From Lachnospiraceae bacterium UBA1755 (GTDB lineage: Bacteria; Bacillota; Clostridia; Lachnospirales; Lachnospiraceae): 13,700 nucleotides of DNA. The notes beneath the pieces are model-generated. The model saw only the letters and a program-made list of their open reading frames with translations. It did not search any database and had not been told where the DNA came from. Made by a program: the position numbers and the translations under genes. This document shows positions 1 to 5,828 of the stretch, piece by piece. The first letter of the stretch is position 1; every line of letters starts with the position of its first letter. The stretch covers positions 960 to 14,659 of the forward strand of contig DCHJ01000028.1 of assembly GCA_002314805.1 (NCBI GenBank), in the 5' to 3' direction.

Positions 1-116
1 CTATATGCTTTCTTCGATCCGTACTGTACTTTCAGTCACGTCCGACAGCTGATACCGGCTATATGCTTTCTCCGATCCGTACTGTACTTTCAGTCACGGC
101 CGACAGCTGGTACCAA
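1..116. repeat. Two-copy 58-bp direct tandem repeat at window edge
   Basis: Copy 1 occupies 1-58 and copy 2 occupies 59-116. Over the first 56 positions I count three substitutions; the copies diverge only in the last two bases. Each copy contains a smaller direct repeat, GTACTGTACT. The unit length is not a multiple of three, so it is not a coding repeat. It lies downstream of the isomerase gene in the direction of transcription. Copy 1 starts at the first base of the window, so more copies may lie outside. No function can be assigned. Confidence 0.9.
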
Positions 117-157
117 CAATATATTTTACTTTAACCGGTACCGTTTTGTCACGCAAA

Positions 158-919
158 TTACTTACCGCAGCAATATGCCAGATTATCCTTGACTGAGAAG
201 GTATCATCGCCCTTTGATCCCCAGAACTCAAAGCCGAAGTACTTATCATATCCGGCCTTCTCGATCGCTCTGATGACTGCAGGATAGTTGACCTCTGTGT
301 CGCGGAGCTCGAAACGTCCCGGCACACCTGCACTGTGGAAATGTCCGATATTCCTGATGTTCTCTGTCACTGAATTGATGATATTGCCTTCCATAAGCTG
401 CATATGATATACGTCATAGAGCAGCTTGATGCACGGTGAATTGACAGCCTTGACGATCTCAAAGCCCACATTTGCCGAATCAAGCCAGTAGCCCTTGTGA
501 TTGTAATTGGAATTGAGCGCCTCAAGCACAATAGTAACGCCCTTCTTCTCTGCCATCTCGGCTGATCTCTTTAAGTTCTCGATGAGAGCGAGCTTCTCAC
601 AGTCAGCATGTCCCTTGAGGTCATCAGAAAGTCCGATAAGAGTCTTTGTATTGAGATCCTCCGCAAAATTAAGAGACTTCTCAACATTGGGTCCCACGAT
701 GGACCAGTCCCAGCTCATCCTGATCGTCCATGCATCAGCGATGCAGCAGTCAGAAACAGCAATACCCTCGTTGGCAGCGATCGAACCGATCTTCTTAGTG
801 TCATAGTCTGTAGGATTCCAGAACTCGACAGCGTCGAGTCCGCACTCCTTAGCAAGCTTTATCCTGTCGTAAAAGTCAACCTTTTCCCATACAGGCTCGA
901 TGCAAAGTGAATATTTCAT
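158..919 (-). CDS. Hydroxypyruvate isomerase-like sugar phosphate isomerase/epimerase (TIM barrel)
   Basis: A 253-residue cytosolic protein of the AP-endonuclease-2/xylose-isomerase-like TIM-barrel superfamily. Members use a bound divalent metal to interconvert aldoses and ketoses or to epimerise sugars, inosose or hydroxypyruvate. The expected metal ligands are visible: Glu133 in VLEALN, Asp169 and His172 in YDVYHMQ, His195 in the HFHSAGVPGRFE block, and Glu231 in FGFEFW. The H-x-x-x-x-PGR-x-E pattern (residues 195-204) is characteristic of the hydroxypyruvate isomerase (Hyi) branch, and the length is normal for it. The ATG at 919 is preceded by GAGAGGAA seven bases upstream. The gene follows the aminotransferase gene by 158 bp on the same strand and is probably co-transcribed. 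Family assignment is firm. The substrate is not: hydroxypyruvate, a keto-sugar, an inosose or a keto-aminosugar are all possible. Confidence 0.85.
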   Translation of the reverse strand: MKYSLCIEPVWEKVDFYDRIKLAKECGLDAVEFWNPTDYDTKKIGSIAANEGIAVSDCCIADAWTIRMSWDWSIVGPNVEKSLNFAEDLNTKTLIGLSDDLKGHADCEKLALIENLKRSAEMAEKKGVTIVLEALNSNYNHKGYWLDSANVGFEIVKAVNSPCIKLLYDVYHMQLMEGNIINSVTENIRNIGHFHSAGVPGRFELRDTEVNYPAVIRAIEKAGYDKYFGFEFWGSKGDDTFSVKDNLAYCCGK

Positions 920-1001
920 GTCTTATATTCCTCTCGTAATTATTTTGAACTGCGGGTGCGCATATCACGGTTTTCACACCGGCAGCATAACTGTCTGCGC
1001 G

Positions 1002-1019
1002 GAGCAGAATGATCTGCTC
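1002..1019 (-). other. Intercistronic hairpin between aminotransferase and isomerase genes
   Basis: A perfect 7-bp inverted repeat (GAGCAGA / TCTGCTC) with a four-base loop lies in the 158-bp spacer between the two genes. No U-run follows it on the minus strand, so it does not look like a strong intrinsic terminator. An mRNA-stabilising or attenuating structure between cistrons is a reasonable guess. The rest of the spacer shows no gene. Confidence 0.45.
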
Positions 1020-1077
1020 AATAAAGCCGCAGAGAGCCGTGCCGCTTGTCAGCAGCCGACTCTCTGTAAATATTGAT

Positions 1078-2358
1078 TTATGCAAGGACCTCAGCAACCT
1101 TGTTGATTGCCTTAACGATCATATGGGCATCCTCATCCGTCATCTGTGCAGGAAGATCGATATGGATCACGCGGCCAAGGTACTCCAGTGTATTCGGGCA
1201 CATATCCTCTGCATACTTAACCGGCTGTGCCTTGTGATACGGGCAGTCCCACGGACACTTGATGGCTGTCGGAGCCTTCTCGTTGAGGACATGCTTCCAG
1301 TGAGCGTAGATATGCCAGTCCGGGATACCTGCGTTGAATACACCTGCTGCCGGAACGCCTTCGGCAGTAAGAGCCTCTGCAAACGGAGCAACCTTCTCTC
1401 TTGAATCAAGATAGAACATAAGGCAGATACCTGCATCGCCCGCAGCATCATTGCAGGGACGCACGCTGATACCCTTTGTATCCTTGATGCCTTCCTTGAT
1501 GATAGCAAGGTGACGGCGCATTGCCTCGTTGAGGTAGTCAAGTCTGTTGAGCTGAGCGCACATAACTGCACCTGCAAGCTCGCCCATACGGAAGTTGGAA
1601 CCGCAGAAAAGCTCGCCCTCATATCTCTGCTCTGCGAAACGGTCAGGTCTCCAGCAGGCTGCTGTATCATGATATGAGCATGCACGGTCATAGATCCTCT
1701 CATCCTGGCAGAGAACTGCACCGCCCTCACCGGCTGTGATCGTCTTATGGTACTGGAATGAGAAGCATCCTGCATCACCGAAGGTACCTACGCACTTGCC
1801 CTTGTATGTAACGCCGCAGGCCTGAGCACAGTCCTCGATAACAACGAGGTTATGCTCCTTTGCGATCGGAAGGATACGGTCCATATCGCAGGGAACACCG
1901 CGCATATGAACACAGATGATACCCTTTGTCGAAGGAGTGATCTTCTTCTTAATATCCTCGGGATCGATAGTAAGTGTCTCATCAACCTCTGCGATAACAG
2001 GGATAGCCTTGGCACCAACTATAGTTGCGCATGATGCGAAGAATGTATATCCGGGTACGATCACCTCGTCACCGGGTCCGATGCCGCATGCTGTCATTGC
2101 TGACAGAAGCGCGCCTGTACATGATGATGTTGCAAGGCAGTACTTTGAGCCCATCTTCTTTGCAAAAGCCTGCTCGAACTTCTTAACCTTAGACTCTGCC
2201 CCTGCAGGTCCGTAGTAACGGAATAAGTACTTGTTGTCAAGGACCTCCATTACTTCCTTCTTCTCTTCTTCACCGATCTCAAGTCCGCCCGGATACATCG
2301 GGAAGTTCTCAGTTGTCTTGGCCTTTGGTCCGCCATAGATCGCTAACTGCTCTGACAT
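1078..2358 (-). CDS. DegT/DnrJ/EryC1/StrS-family PLP-dependent aminotransferase
   Basis: A fold-type I PLP enzyme of the sugar aminotransferase family, which moves an amino group, usually from glutamate or glutamine, onto a keto-sugar or keto-cyclitol. Counting from the start at 2358 (426 residues), the cofactor Lys is Lys205 in the SFQYHKTITAGEGG block; Asp176 in VVIEDCAQA would contact the PLP pyridine nitrogen; GDEVIVPGYTFFAS (96-109) is the typical substrate-loop region. An upstream in-frame ATG exists at 2364, but the ribosome binding site GGAGG (2366-2370) is only one base from it and seven from the ATG at 2358, so I chose 2358. It is the first gene of a probable two-gene unit with the isomerase and is divergent from a LacI-type regulator. 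That setting suggests carbon-source-controlled sugar metabolism rather than surface polysaccharide synthesis, but the substrate is unknown. Confidence 0.88.
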   Translation of the reverse strand: MSEQLAIYGGPKAKTTENFPMYPGGLEIGEEEKKEVMEVLDNKYLFRYYGPAGAESKVKKFEQAFAKKMGSKYCLATSSCTGALLSAMTACGIGPGDEVIVPGYTFFASCATIVGAKAIPVIAEVDETLTIDPEDIKKKITPSTKGIICVHMRGVPCDMDRILPIAKEHNLVVIEDCAQACGVTYKGKCVGTFGDAGCFSFQYHKTITAGEGGAVLCQDERIYDRACSYHDTAACWRPDRFAEQRYEGELFCGSNFRMGELAGAVMCAQLNRLDYLNEAMRRHLAIIKEGIKDTKGISVRPCNDAAGDAGICLMFYLDSREKVAPFAEALTAEGVPAAGVFNAGIPDWHIYAHWKHVLNEKAPTAIKCPWDCPYHKAQPVKYAEDMCPNTLEYLGRVIHIDLPAQMTDEDAHMIVKAINKVAEVLA

Positions 2359-2376
2359 TATCATTCCTCCTTAATG

Positions 2377-2388
2377 TTTAGTGGTTTA
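2377..2388. promoter_or_regulatory. Candidate LacI-family operator in the 5' leader of the aminotransferase gene
   Basis: On the minus strand this reads TAAACCACTAAA. It matches the motif near the regulator's own transcription start (2638-2649, TAAACCGGTAAA) at 10 of 12 positions. It lies between the predicted aminotransferase transcription start and its ribosome binding site, where a bound repressor could block elongation or initiation. The link to the LacI protein is inference from motif similarity and position. Confidence 0.4.
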
Positions 2389-2428
2389 CCCACATTTATA
2401 TATATATTTTCTCAGCAAAAAACTGTAG

Positions 2429-2462
2429 TGCTGAACTACATAAGCAGTATAAAAGTTCAGCA
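2429..2462. promoter_or_regulatory. Inverted repeat overlapping the -10 region of the aminotransferase promoter
   Basis: TGCTGAAC (2429-2436) and GTTCAGCA (2455-2462) form a perfect 8-bp inverted repeat with an 18-bp spacer, centred on the predicted minus-strand -10 hexamer. A second small hairpin, TGTAGT/ACTACA (2424-2429 / 2435-2440), overlaps its left arm. The arrangement resembles a site for a dimeric regulator but differs in sequence from the LacI-like motifs, so a second regulator or chance are both possible. Confidence 0.3.
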
Positions 2463-2474
2463 TTTTATCGTCAA
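2446..2474 (-). promoter_or_regulatory. Sigma-A-type promoter for the aminotransferase/isomerase genes
   Basis: On the minus strand, TTGACG (2474-2469) and TATACT (2451-2446) are separated by 17 bp, close to the consensus for the housekeeping sigma factor. Transcription would start near 2439-2440, leaving a leader of about 80 bases before the ATG at 2358. An operator-like motif sits just upstream of the -35 element and another lies inside the leader. Confidence 0.6.
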
Positions 2475-2479
2475 TAAAT

Positions 2480-2500
2480 TTTAGTGGATTAGTCGGTTTA
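2480..2500. promoter_or_regulatory. Candidate LacI-family operator pair upstream of the aminotransferase -35 element
   Basis: Two overlapping motif copies lie here. On the minus strand 2480-2491 reads TAATCCACTAAA, one mismatch from the leader motif at 2377-2388, and 2489-2500 reads TAAACCGACTAA, which shares the TAAACC half-site. Being directly upstream of the -35 hexamer, the site could serve repression by looping to the other sites or, less likely, activation. Confidence 0.35.
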
Positions 2501-2598
2501 TACAGTAATTTTATGCAATATACACAAATTTCACACCCGCGCTTGCATAATTTCACCAATGAAGAAATCCGTTTTACTTAATCAGTTTAGAAAAACTG

Positions 2599-2628
2599 TT
2601 GACATTTTTGCTAAAATAAGTTTATAAT
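2599..2628 (+). promoter_or_regulatory. Sigma-A-type promoter for the LacI-family regulator gene
   Basis: TTGACA (2599-2604) and TATAAT (2623-2628) are both perfect consensus hexamers, 18 bp apart. Transcription would begin near 2635. A short inverted repeat CAGTTT/AAACTG (2583-2588 / 2593-2598) abuts the -35 element. The operator-like motif at 2638-2649 overlaps the expected start site, which suggests autorepression. Confidence 0.75.
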
Positions 2629-2637
2629 CGTGACGCC

Positions 2638-2649
2638 TAAACCGGTAAA
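2638..2649. promoter_or_regulatory. Candidate LacI-family operator at the regulator's own start site
   Basis: TAAACCGGTAAA has a palindromic ACCGGT core with a central CpG, typical of LacI/GalR-family operators. It lies 10-21 bases after the perfect -10 hexamer, so a bound repressor would block its own gene. Related motifs occur on the aminotransferase side at 2377-2388 and 2480-2500. Confidence 0.5.
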
Positions 2650-2684
2650 CGTCGTAATAAGTCAATAAATCAATGGAGTTTCAT

Positions 2685-3701
2685 ATGGCTAACTTAACAA
2701 TCAGAGACATTGCAAGACTCGCAGGAGTCAGCACAACAGCGGTATCCTTCGTCCTCAATGACAAACCGGGCGTCAGCGATGAGACACGTATCAGGGTCAA
2801 GGAGATCATCGCATCTACAGGCTTTACGCCCAATGTTCACACCCGCAGACTCAATCTGGGACGCAGCTTCACCATACATGTGGTACTATACTGGCACACC
2901 CATCCGATCTTCAATCAGTTTGCGCTGGAGATCATGTACGGTATCTTTGCTTCCTGCAAGAAGCTGGGATATTCCGTGATGTTCACCTTTATCGACAGGT
3001 CCTGGGATGTGACCCAGCTCATGGAATCCATACACAGCAAGGACTGTGACGGTCTCATACTGAGCCAGGTGGAGGATCCTTCCTTCATCTCCCTGCTCCA
3101 GCAGGAAAGCATCCCCTTCGTCTGTGTGGACTCACATGTCAAGAAAAACAGCAGTCTCCCACTTGTGGAGGTCGATTATTATCAGGCAAGCTATGATGCA
3201 ACACTCTATCTGGCCAATATGGGACATACAGATATCGGTTACATCGGTTCTTCGACTCCTCACGAGCTGCATGAAGCGACCTTCAACGGATATATCGATG
3301 CCATGAGGGACAAGGGTCTTGCGTGCAATCCTGCGTGGATAGGCGGCATAGAGTTCTCCGCTTCGGCTGCCGGTGATTTCTTCAATTCGCTCGTAGATGG
3401 CAGGTTCCATGTGCCGTCTGCGTTCTTCTGTACCGGTGACGCCTTCTCGGTAGATCTGCTGCATGCTGCCAAAGCCCACGGCTACAATATTCCGGAAGAT
3501 CTGAGTATCGTATCTGTTGACAATATCCTTGTCAGCCGTTACGTGGATCCGCCGCTTACCACCATGAGCTTTGATAAGGAGGCTCTCGGAGCCAAGGCAG
3601 TGGATGTGCTCCACTCCATGATCAACGGAGAGGATTTCCCCATGACCACACTTATCAAGCCGGTAATACTCGAGAGAAGCTCGGTAAAGAAGCTTAACTG
3701 A
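2685..3701 (+). CDS. LacI/GalR-family transcriptional regulator
   Basis: A 338-residue DNA-binding repressor. The N-terminal LacI helix-turn-helix is clear (TIRDIARLAGVSTTAVSFVL, residues 5-24, followed by the hinge region), then a periplasmic-binding-protein-like effector domain ending in the usual SIVSVDNI...PPLTTMSFDKEALG block. An in-frame ATG 12 bases upstream (2673) has no ribosome binding site; the ATG at 2685 has GGAG at 2675-2678 with a 6-base spacer, so I chose 2685. It is the only plus-strand gene here and is divergent from the aminotransferase/isomerase pair, its likely targets. The effector is probably a sugar, sugar phosphate or the pathway substrate, but the sequence does not tell which. 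Confidence 0.93.
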   Translation: MANLTIRDIARLAGVSTTAVSFVLNDKPGVSDETRIRVKEIIASTGFTPNVHTRRLNLGRSFTIHVVLYWHTHPIFNQFALEIMYGIFASCKKLGYSVMFTFIDRSWDVTQLMESIHSKDCDGLILSQVEDPSFISLLQQESIPFVCVDSHVKKNSSLPLVEVDYYQASYDATLYLANMGHTDIGYIGSSTPHELHEATFNGYIDAMRDKGLACNPAWIGGIEFSASAAGDFFNSLVDGRFHVPSAFFCTGDAFSVDLLHAAKAHGYNIPEDLSIVSVDNILVSRYVDPPLTTMSFDKEALGAKAVDVLHSMINGEDFPMTTLIKPVILERSSVKKLN

Positions 3702-3759
3702 AACTTCCCGCCATTTTTACAGGATGGGTTCTGACTGCCGTATACGGATCTCCTTACTG

Positions 3760-3794
3760 CGGACCGTCCGCGGCAGAAGCATTGTGACGGTCCG
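3760..3794 (+). other. Hairpin downstream of the LacI-family gene
   Basis: A perfect 9-bp inverted repeat (CGGACCGTC / GACGGTCCG) with a 17-base loop, 59 bases after the regulator's stop codon. A 10-bp palindrome CCGTATACGG lies just before it at 3738-3747. There is no U-run, so it is at best a weak terminator. The surrounding 3702-3953 stretch has no recognisable gene. Confidence 0.35.
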
Positions 3795-3890
3795 GTATTC
3801 ATGTACACCATGCATACAAAAGACCTGCGCCGGAAAACATGTTATTCCTGAAGCACGATTAAAAAGAGGCGGTGACTAACAGCCGTCCTT

Positions 3891-3949
3891 CCACAGCAAA
3901 GCCGGGTGCAATTCGCTGCAAAAGCGTCATGCACCCGGCTTTACTGTGG
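3891..3949. terminator. Large hairpin between convergent transcripts, possible bidirectional terminator
   Basis: Arms 3891-3910 and 3930-3949 pair over 20 positions with one mismatch. The core AAAGCCGGGTGCA/TGCACCCGGCTTT is perfect, and a small CGCT/AGCG stem sits inside the loop. It lies between two convergent genes, the LacI regulator and the small membrane protein, where a shared terminator is expected. Neither side has a proper U-run, only the short A/T tracts inside the stem, so termination is likely but not certain. Confidence 0.5.
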
Positions 3950-3953
3950 TCAC

Positions 3954-4060
3954 TTCATGATCATTTCAGTTTTTGTGAATATCATAAATTCATGATCATT
4001 TGAGTTTCTTGTGAATATCATAACTTCATAATCATTTTAGTTTCTTGTGGATATCATAGC
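3954..4060 (-). repeat. Three tandem copies of a ~36-bp unit overlapping the 3' end of a gene
   Basis: The copies begin at 3954 (35 bp, one base deleted), 3989 (36 bp) and 4025 (36 bp). The rightmost copy encodes the last residues, YDIHKKLK, and the stop codon of the membrane-protein gene. Read on the minus strand in the same frame, the next copy again spells SYDIHKKLK-stop, and the third spells IYDIHKN-stop because of the deletion. The unit is therefore a coding tail duplicated downstream of its own stop codon. Palindromic TGATCA occurs in two of the copies. Confidence 0.9.
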
Positions 4061-4391
4061 TTGTAAACTTATTTTTCTTAACCAGTGTCTTCTTGATAAT
4101 GATCGCATCGAGGATGATGCCGATGAATACAAGTATGATACACGGCCACCATAGGACATTAGGCAGCACATGCAGATCCGGAGATGAAAGACTTCCGACG
4201 ATACCGATGAGGCCTACTATCATGTAGAGCGGTCCCTCCTTCTGCGACAGTGCGCGGCGGGACTCCTCCGTATAGCTCTCTACATCCTTTCTACCCGTAA
4301 GATCACCGTTTTTTCTCTCCTTATATCCCATAAACAGCACTGCAACTGCAGCACCGAGACATAAGACATCTACAAAAAGCATACTACCCAT
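4032..4391 (-). CDS. Small hypothetical membrane protein with three predicted helices
   Basis: I do not recognise the family of this 119-residue protein. Three hydrophobic segments are visible at about residues 4-22, 54-70 and 79-99. The loop between the first two is hydrophilic and charged (GYKERKNGDLTGRKDVESYTEESRR), and the C-terminal tail is lysine-rich (KKTLVKKNKF...HKKLK), which would place that end in the cytoplasm. The ATG at 4391 has GGAGG seven bases upstream, a strong ribosome binding site supporting a real gene. It sits directly downstream of tmRNA on the same strand. Its last codons and stop are part of the 36-bp triplicated repeat. Confidence 0.75.
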   Translation of the reverse strand: MGSMLFVDVLCLGAAVAVLFMGYKERKNGDLTGRKDVESYTEESRRALSQKEGPLYMIVGLIGIVGSLSSPDLHVLPNVLWWPCIILVFIGIILDAIIIKKTLVKKNKFTSYDIHKKLK

Positions 4392-4413
4392 TTTTCATCC
4401 TCCGCAGGTGATC

Positions 4414-4455
4414 CTGTATCCGGTGGTGGTCCGTTCAGTCCGGTACCGGATACAG
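4414..4455 (-). terminator. 11-bp-stem hairpin between tmRNA and the membrane-protein gene
   Basis: CTGTATCCGGT (4414-4424) pairs perfectly with ACCGGATACAG (4445-4455) around a 20-base loop. It begins 14 bases past the tmRNA 3' end and finishes close to the ribosome binding site of the next gene. It lacks a U-run, so it could be a Rho-independent-like terminator, a 3' processing structure of pre-tmRNA, or a leader structure of the membrane-protein mRNA. Confidence 0.45.
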
Positions 4456-4468
4456 AACTGATATTCAG

Positions 4469-4809
4469 TGGAGCTGGTGGGAATTGAACCCACGTCCTGA
4501 ACACTGTCCCCCGTTCTTCTACTATCATAGTCTGCTCTTTAGGATTCCCTCAGTGAAGCGGGAGCAAACGCCCTCATCACATCGGTAGCTTCATGATACG
4601 CCCAGTCCGCTCAAAGCTTTGCAGATGTCGTTTCTCACATAGATGACACCGGTTATCCCAGGTGTGAGTGCCCGGGGCCGATGGCTGCAGTTAGGCAGCT
4701 GCTAATGAATAATTATCGTTAGCGTTTAATTTTAATTTTGCAGTATAACGCACTCGCTCGCGGATAGCTTCACCGACCTTCAATGCCCAGTCGAAACCAG
4801 TACAACCCC
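4469..4809 (-). ncRNA. ssrA: Transfer-messenger RNA (tmRNA)
   Basis: tmRNA rescues stalled ribosomes and tags the nascent peptide for proteolysis, working with SmpB. The 5' end GGGGTTGTACTGGTTTCGAC (from 4809) and the 3' end with the T-arm GGGTTCAATTCCC and CAGCTCC-A form a tRNA-like acceptor stem: GGGGTTG pairs with CAGCTCC, allowing G-U pairs. The tag frame (4723-4691) reads GCTAACGATAATTATTCATT..., giving ANDNYSLAAA and then TAA, the expected hydrophobic LAAA-type degradation tag. The length of about 341 nt is normal. The bases after the discriminator A are CTG, so the terminal CCA is not encoded and must be added. It lies just downstream of smpB, the usual arrangement. Confidence 0.96.
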
Positions 4810-4818
4810 TCGTGTCAG

Positions 4819-4852
4819 CAGCCGCTTTTCAAAAGAAATCAAGGAGCGGCTG
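4819..4852 (-). other. Hairpin in the leader between smpB and tmRNA
   Basis: CAGCCGCT (4819-4826) and AGCGGCTG (4845-4852) form a perfect 8-bp stem with an 18-base loop, ending nine bases before the mature tmRNA 5' end. It may end smpB transcription or shape the pre-tmRNA leader for RNase P cleavage. There is no U-run to favour termination. Confidence 0.4.
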
Positions 4853-4869
4853 ATCAAAGGATACTGTAT

Positions 4870-5328
4870 CTAGTACCTCTCTTTCATTGCTCTCTCCATG
4901 TCACGCTTCTGGTCTTTACTTGCCAGAGCATCACGCTTGTCATAGAGCTTCTTGCCCTTGCAAAGGCCCACTTTTACCTTCACAAGGCTGTCCTTAAAGT
5001 ATACTGATAACGGGATAAGTGTCAAGCCCCTCTCCTGCAGTTTAGCAGATAGTTTCCTTATCTCTGACTTGTGCATCAGGAGCCTGCGCACACGAAGAGG
5101 ATCCTTGTTGAAGATATTCCCCTTCTCGTAAGGATTGATATGCATACCGTTTACGAAGACCTCTCCCTTGTCGATCTGGATCCACGCTTCCTTTATTGAG
5201 CACTGTCCGAGTCTCATGGACTTGACCTCTGTACCAAACAGCTCAATGCCTGCTTCGTACTCCTCAAGTATAAAGTATTCGTGGTATGCTTTTTTGTTAT
5301 TTGCGATTTGCTTGAAATTCTCTGCCAT
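4870..5328 (-). CDS. smpB: SsrA-binding protein SmpB
   Basis: A 152-residue RNA-binding protein that binds the tRNA-like domain of tmRNA and brings it to stalled ribosomes. The sequence is typical: the N-terminal NKKAYHEYFILEEYEAGIELFGTEVKS block of the OB-fold, GEVFVNGMHINPYEKGN in the middle, LIPLSVYFKDSLVKVKVGLCKGKKLYDKR, and a basic C-terminal tail expected to enter the mRNA channel. A TTG 12 bases upstream (5340) is also in frame but lacks a ribosome binding site; the ATG at 5328 is preceded by GGGAG, with a short spacing of three bases, and gives the family's normal N-terminus. It is 60 bp upstream of ssrA. The 142 bp between it and the secG terminator show no recognisable gene. Confidence 0.97.
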   Translation of the reverse strand: MAENFKQIANNKKAYHEYFILEEYEAGIELFGTEVKSMRLGQCSIKEAWIQIDKGEVFVNGMHINPYEKGNIFNKDPLRVRRLLMHKSEIRKLSAKLQERGLTLIPLSVYFKDSLVKVKVGLCKGKKLYDKRDALASKDQKRDMERAMKERY

Positions 5329-5472
5329 GCTCTCCCGCAATCAATTATTATCAGCAGAAGCGCCCCAACAGCTGCCTGTGTCCGGTCATATGTCACATAA
5401 TACATATCCCGGAGTAAAGCAGCCGGTCTCAGGGCGGTCTTAACTGCACCTGATCCTCCTGCCCGTTTCGAT

Positions 5473-5508
5473 AAAAAAACAGCACCCTCATATTCACATG
5501 GGGGTGCC
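5473..5508 (-). terminator. Intrinsic terminator of secG
   Basis: On the minus strand a 10-bp stem with one mismatch (GCACCCCCAT / ATGAGGGTGC, arms 5498-5507 and 5482-5491) with a six-base loop is followed by a seven-T tract. It begins about 15 bases after the secG stop codon. This cleanly separates secG from smpB. Confidence 0.9.
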
Positions 5509-5523
5509 GTTAAGTCTCAATCA

Positions 5524-5751
5524 TCAGCCCATAATGTCAAGAACAAGTGATACAACGACAAACAGAATTGCTGCGATAAGTGTAAGCTTCTGCAGTGTTC
5601 CTTCAAGTGAGCGTCCCTTATTCTTGCCCCAATAGCTCTCAGCCATACCGCCAACGGCGCCGAGACCCTGTGAATTACCTTCCTGGAAAAGTACAGTTCC
5701 TACAAGGAATAAACATACGATTAATAATAAAATAGATAATGCGATCCTCAT
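5524..5751 (-). CDS. secG: Preprotein translocase subunit SecG
   Basis: A 75-residue inner-membrane protein of the SecYEG translocon that assists SecA-driven export. Two hydrophobic helices are visible (about residues 3-22 and 54-73), linked by the characteristic loop with QEGNSQGLGAVGG and a basic GKNKGRS segment. The size and the two-helix hairpin fit the Firmicute SecG family. The ATG at 5751 has AGGAGG seven bases upstream. It is followed by a strong terminator, so it appears to be a single-gene unit here. In many Firmicutes secG precedes rnr and smpB; no rnr lies between them here. Confidence 0.95.
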   Translation of the reverse strand: MRIALSILLLIVCLFLVGTVLFQEGNSQGLGAVGGMAESYWGKNKGRSLEGTLQKLTLIAAILFVVVSLVLDIMG

Positions 5752-5777
5752 ACTATCCTCCTAAACGACACCAAAAC

Positions 5778-5806
5778 AGTTTAGCATACTCATCCGCGTT
5801 TTGCAA
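5778..5806 (-). promoter_or_regulatory. Possible secG promoter
   Basis: On the minus strand TTGCAA (5806-5801) and TAAACT (5783-5778) are separated by 17 bp, about 30 bp before the secG start codon. Both hexamers are only moderate matches. The site lies inside the duplicated gene-tail segment at 5781-5828. Confidence 0.35.
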
Positions 5807-5828
5807 CTACTTCTCTGTTGTTTTTACT
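5781..5828. repeat. Displaced duplicate of the 3' tail of the beta-helix gene (copy A)
   Basis: This 48-bp stretch matches 6061-6109 with about five substitutions and a one-base gap. Read on the minus strand it spells KNNREVVAKRG-stop, against KNNGEVVAKHG-stop at the true gene end. It is 280 bp downstream of the real tail and 30 bp upstream of secG. No homology to the gene body is visible beyond the repeat. Confidence 0.8.

Noticed and set aside
876..1097. 73-residue minus-strand frame between the aminotransferase and isomerase genes
   Set aside because: It overlaps both flanking genes, has no good ribosome binding site and resembles no family I know. A spacer is the better reading.
5214..5405. 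63-residue minus-strand frame with a hydrophobic stretch upstream of smpB
   Set aside because: It overlaps smpB by over 100 bp in another frame and has no clear ribosome binding site. I considered it as an rnr remnant but saw no resemblance.
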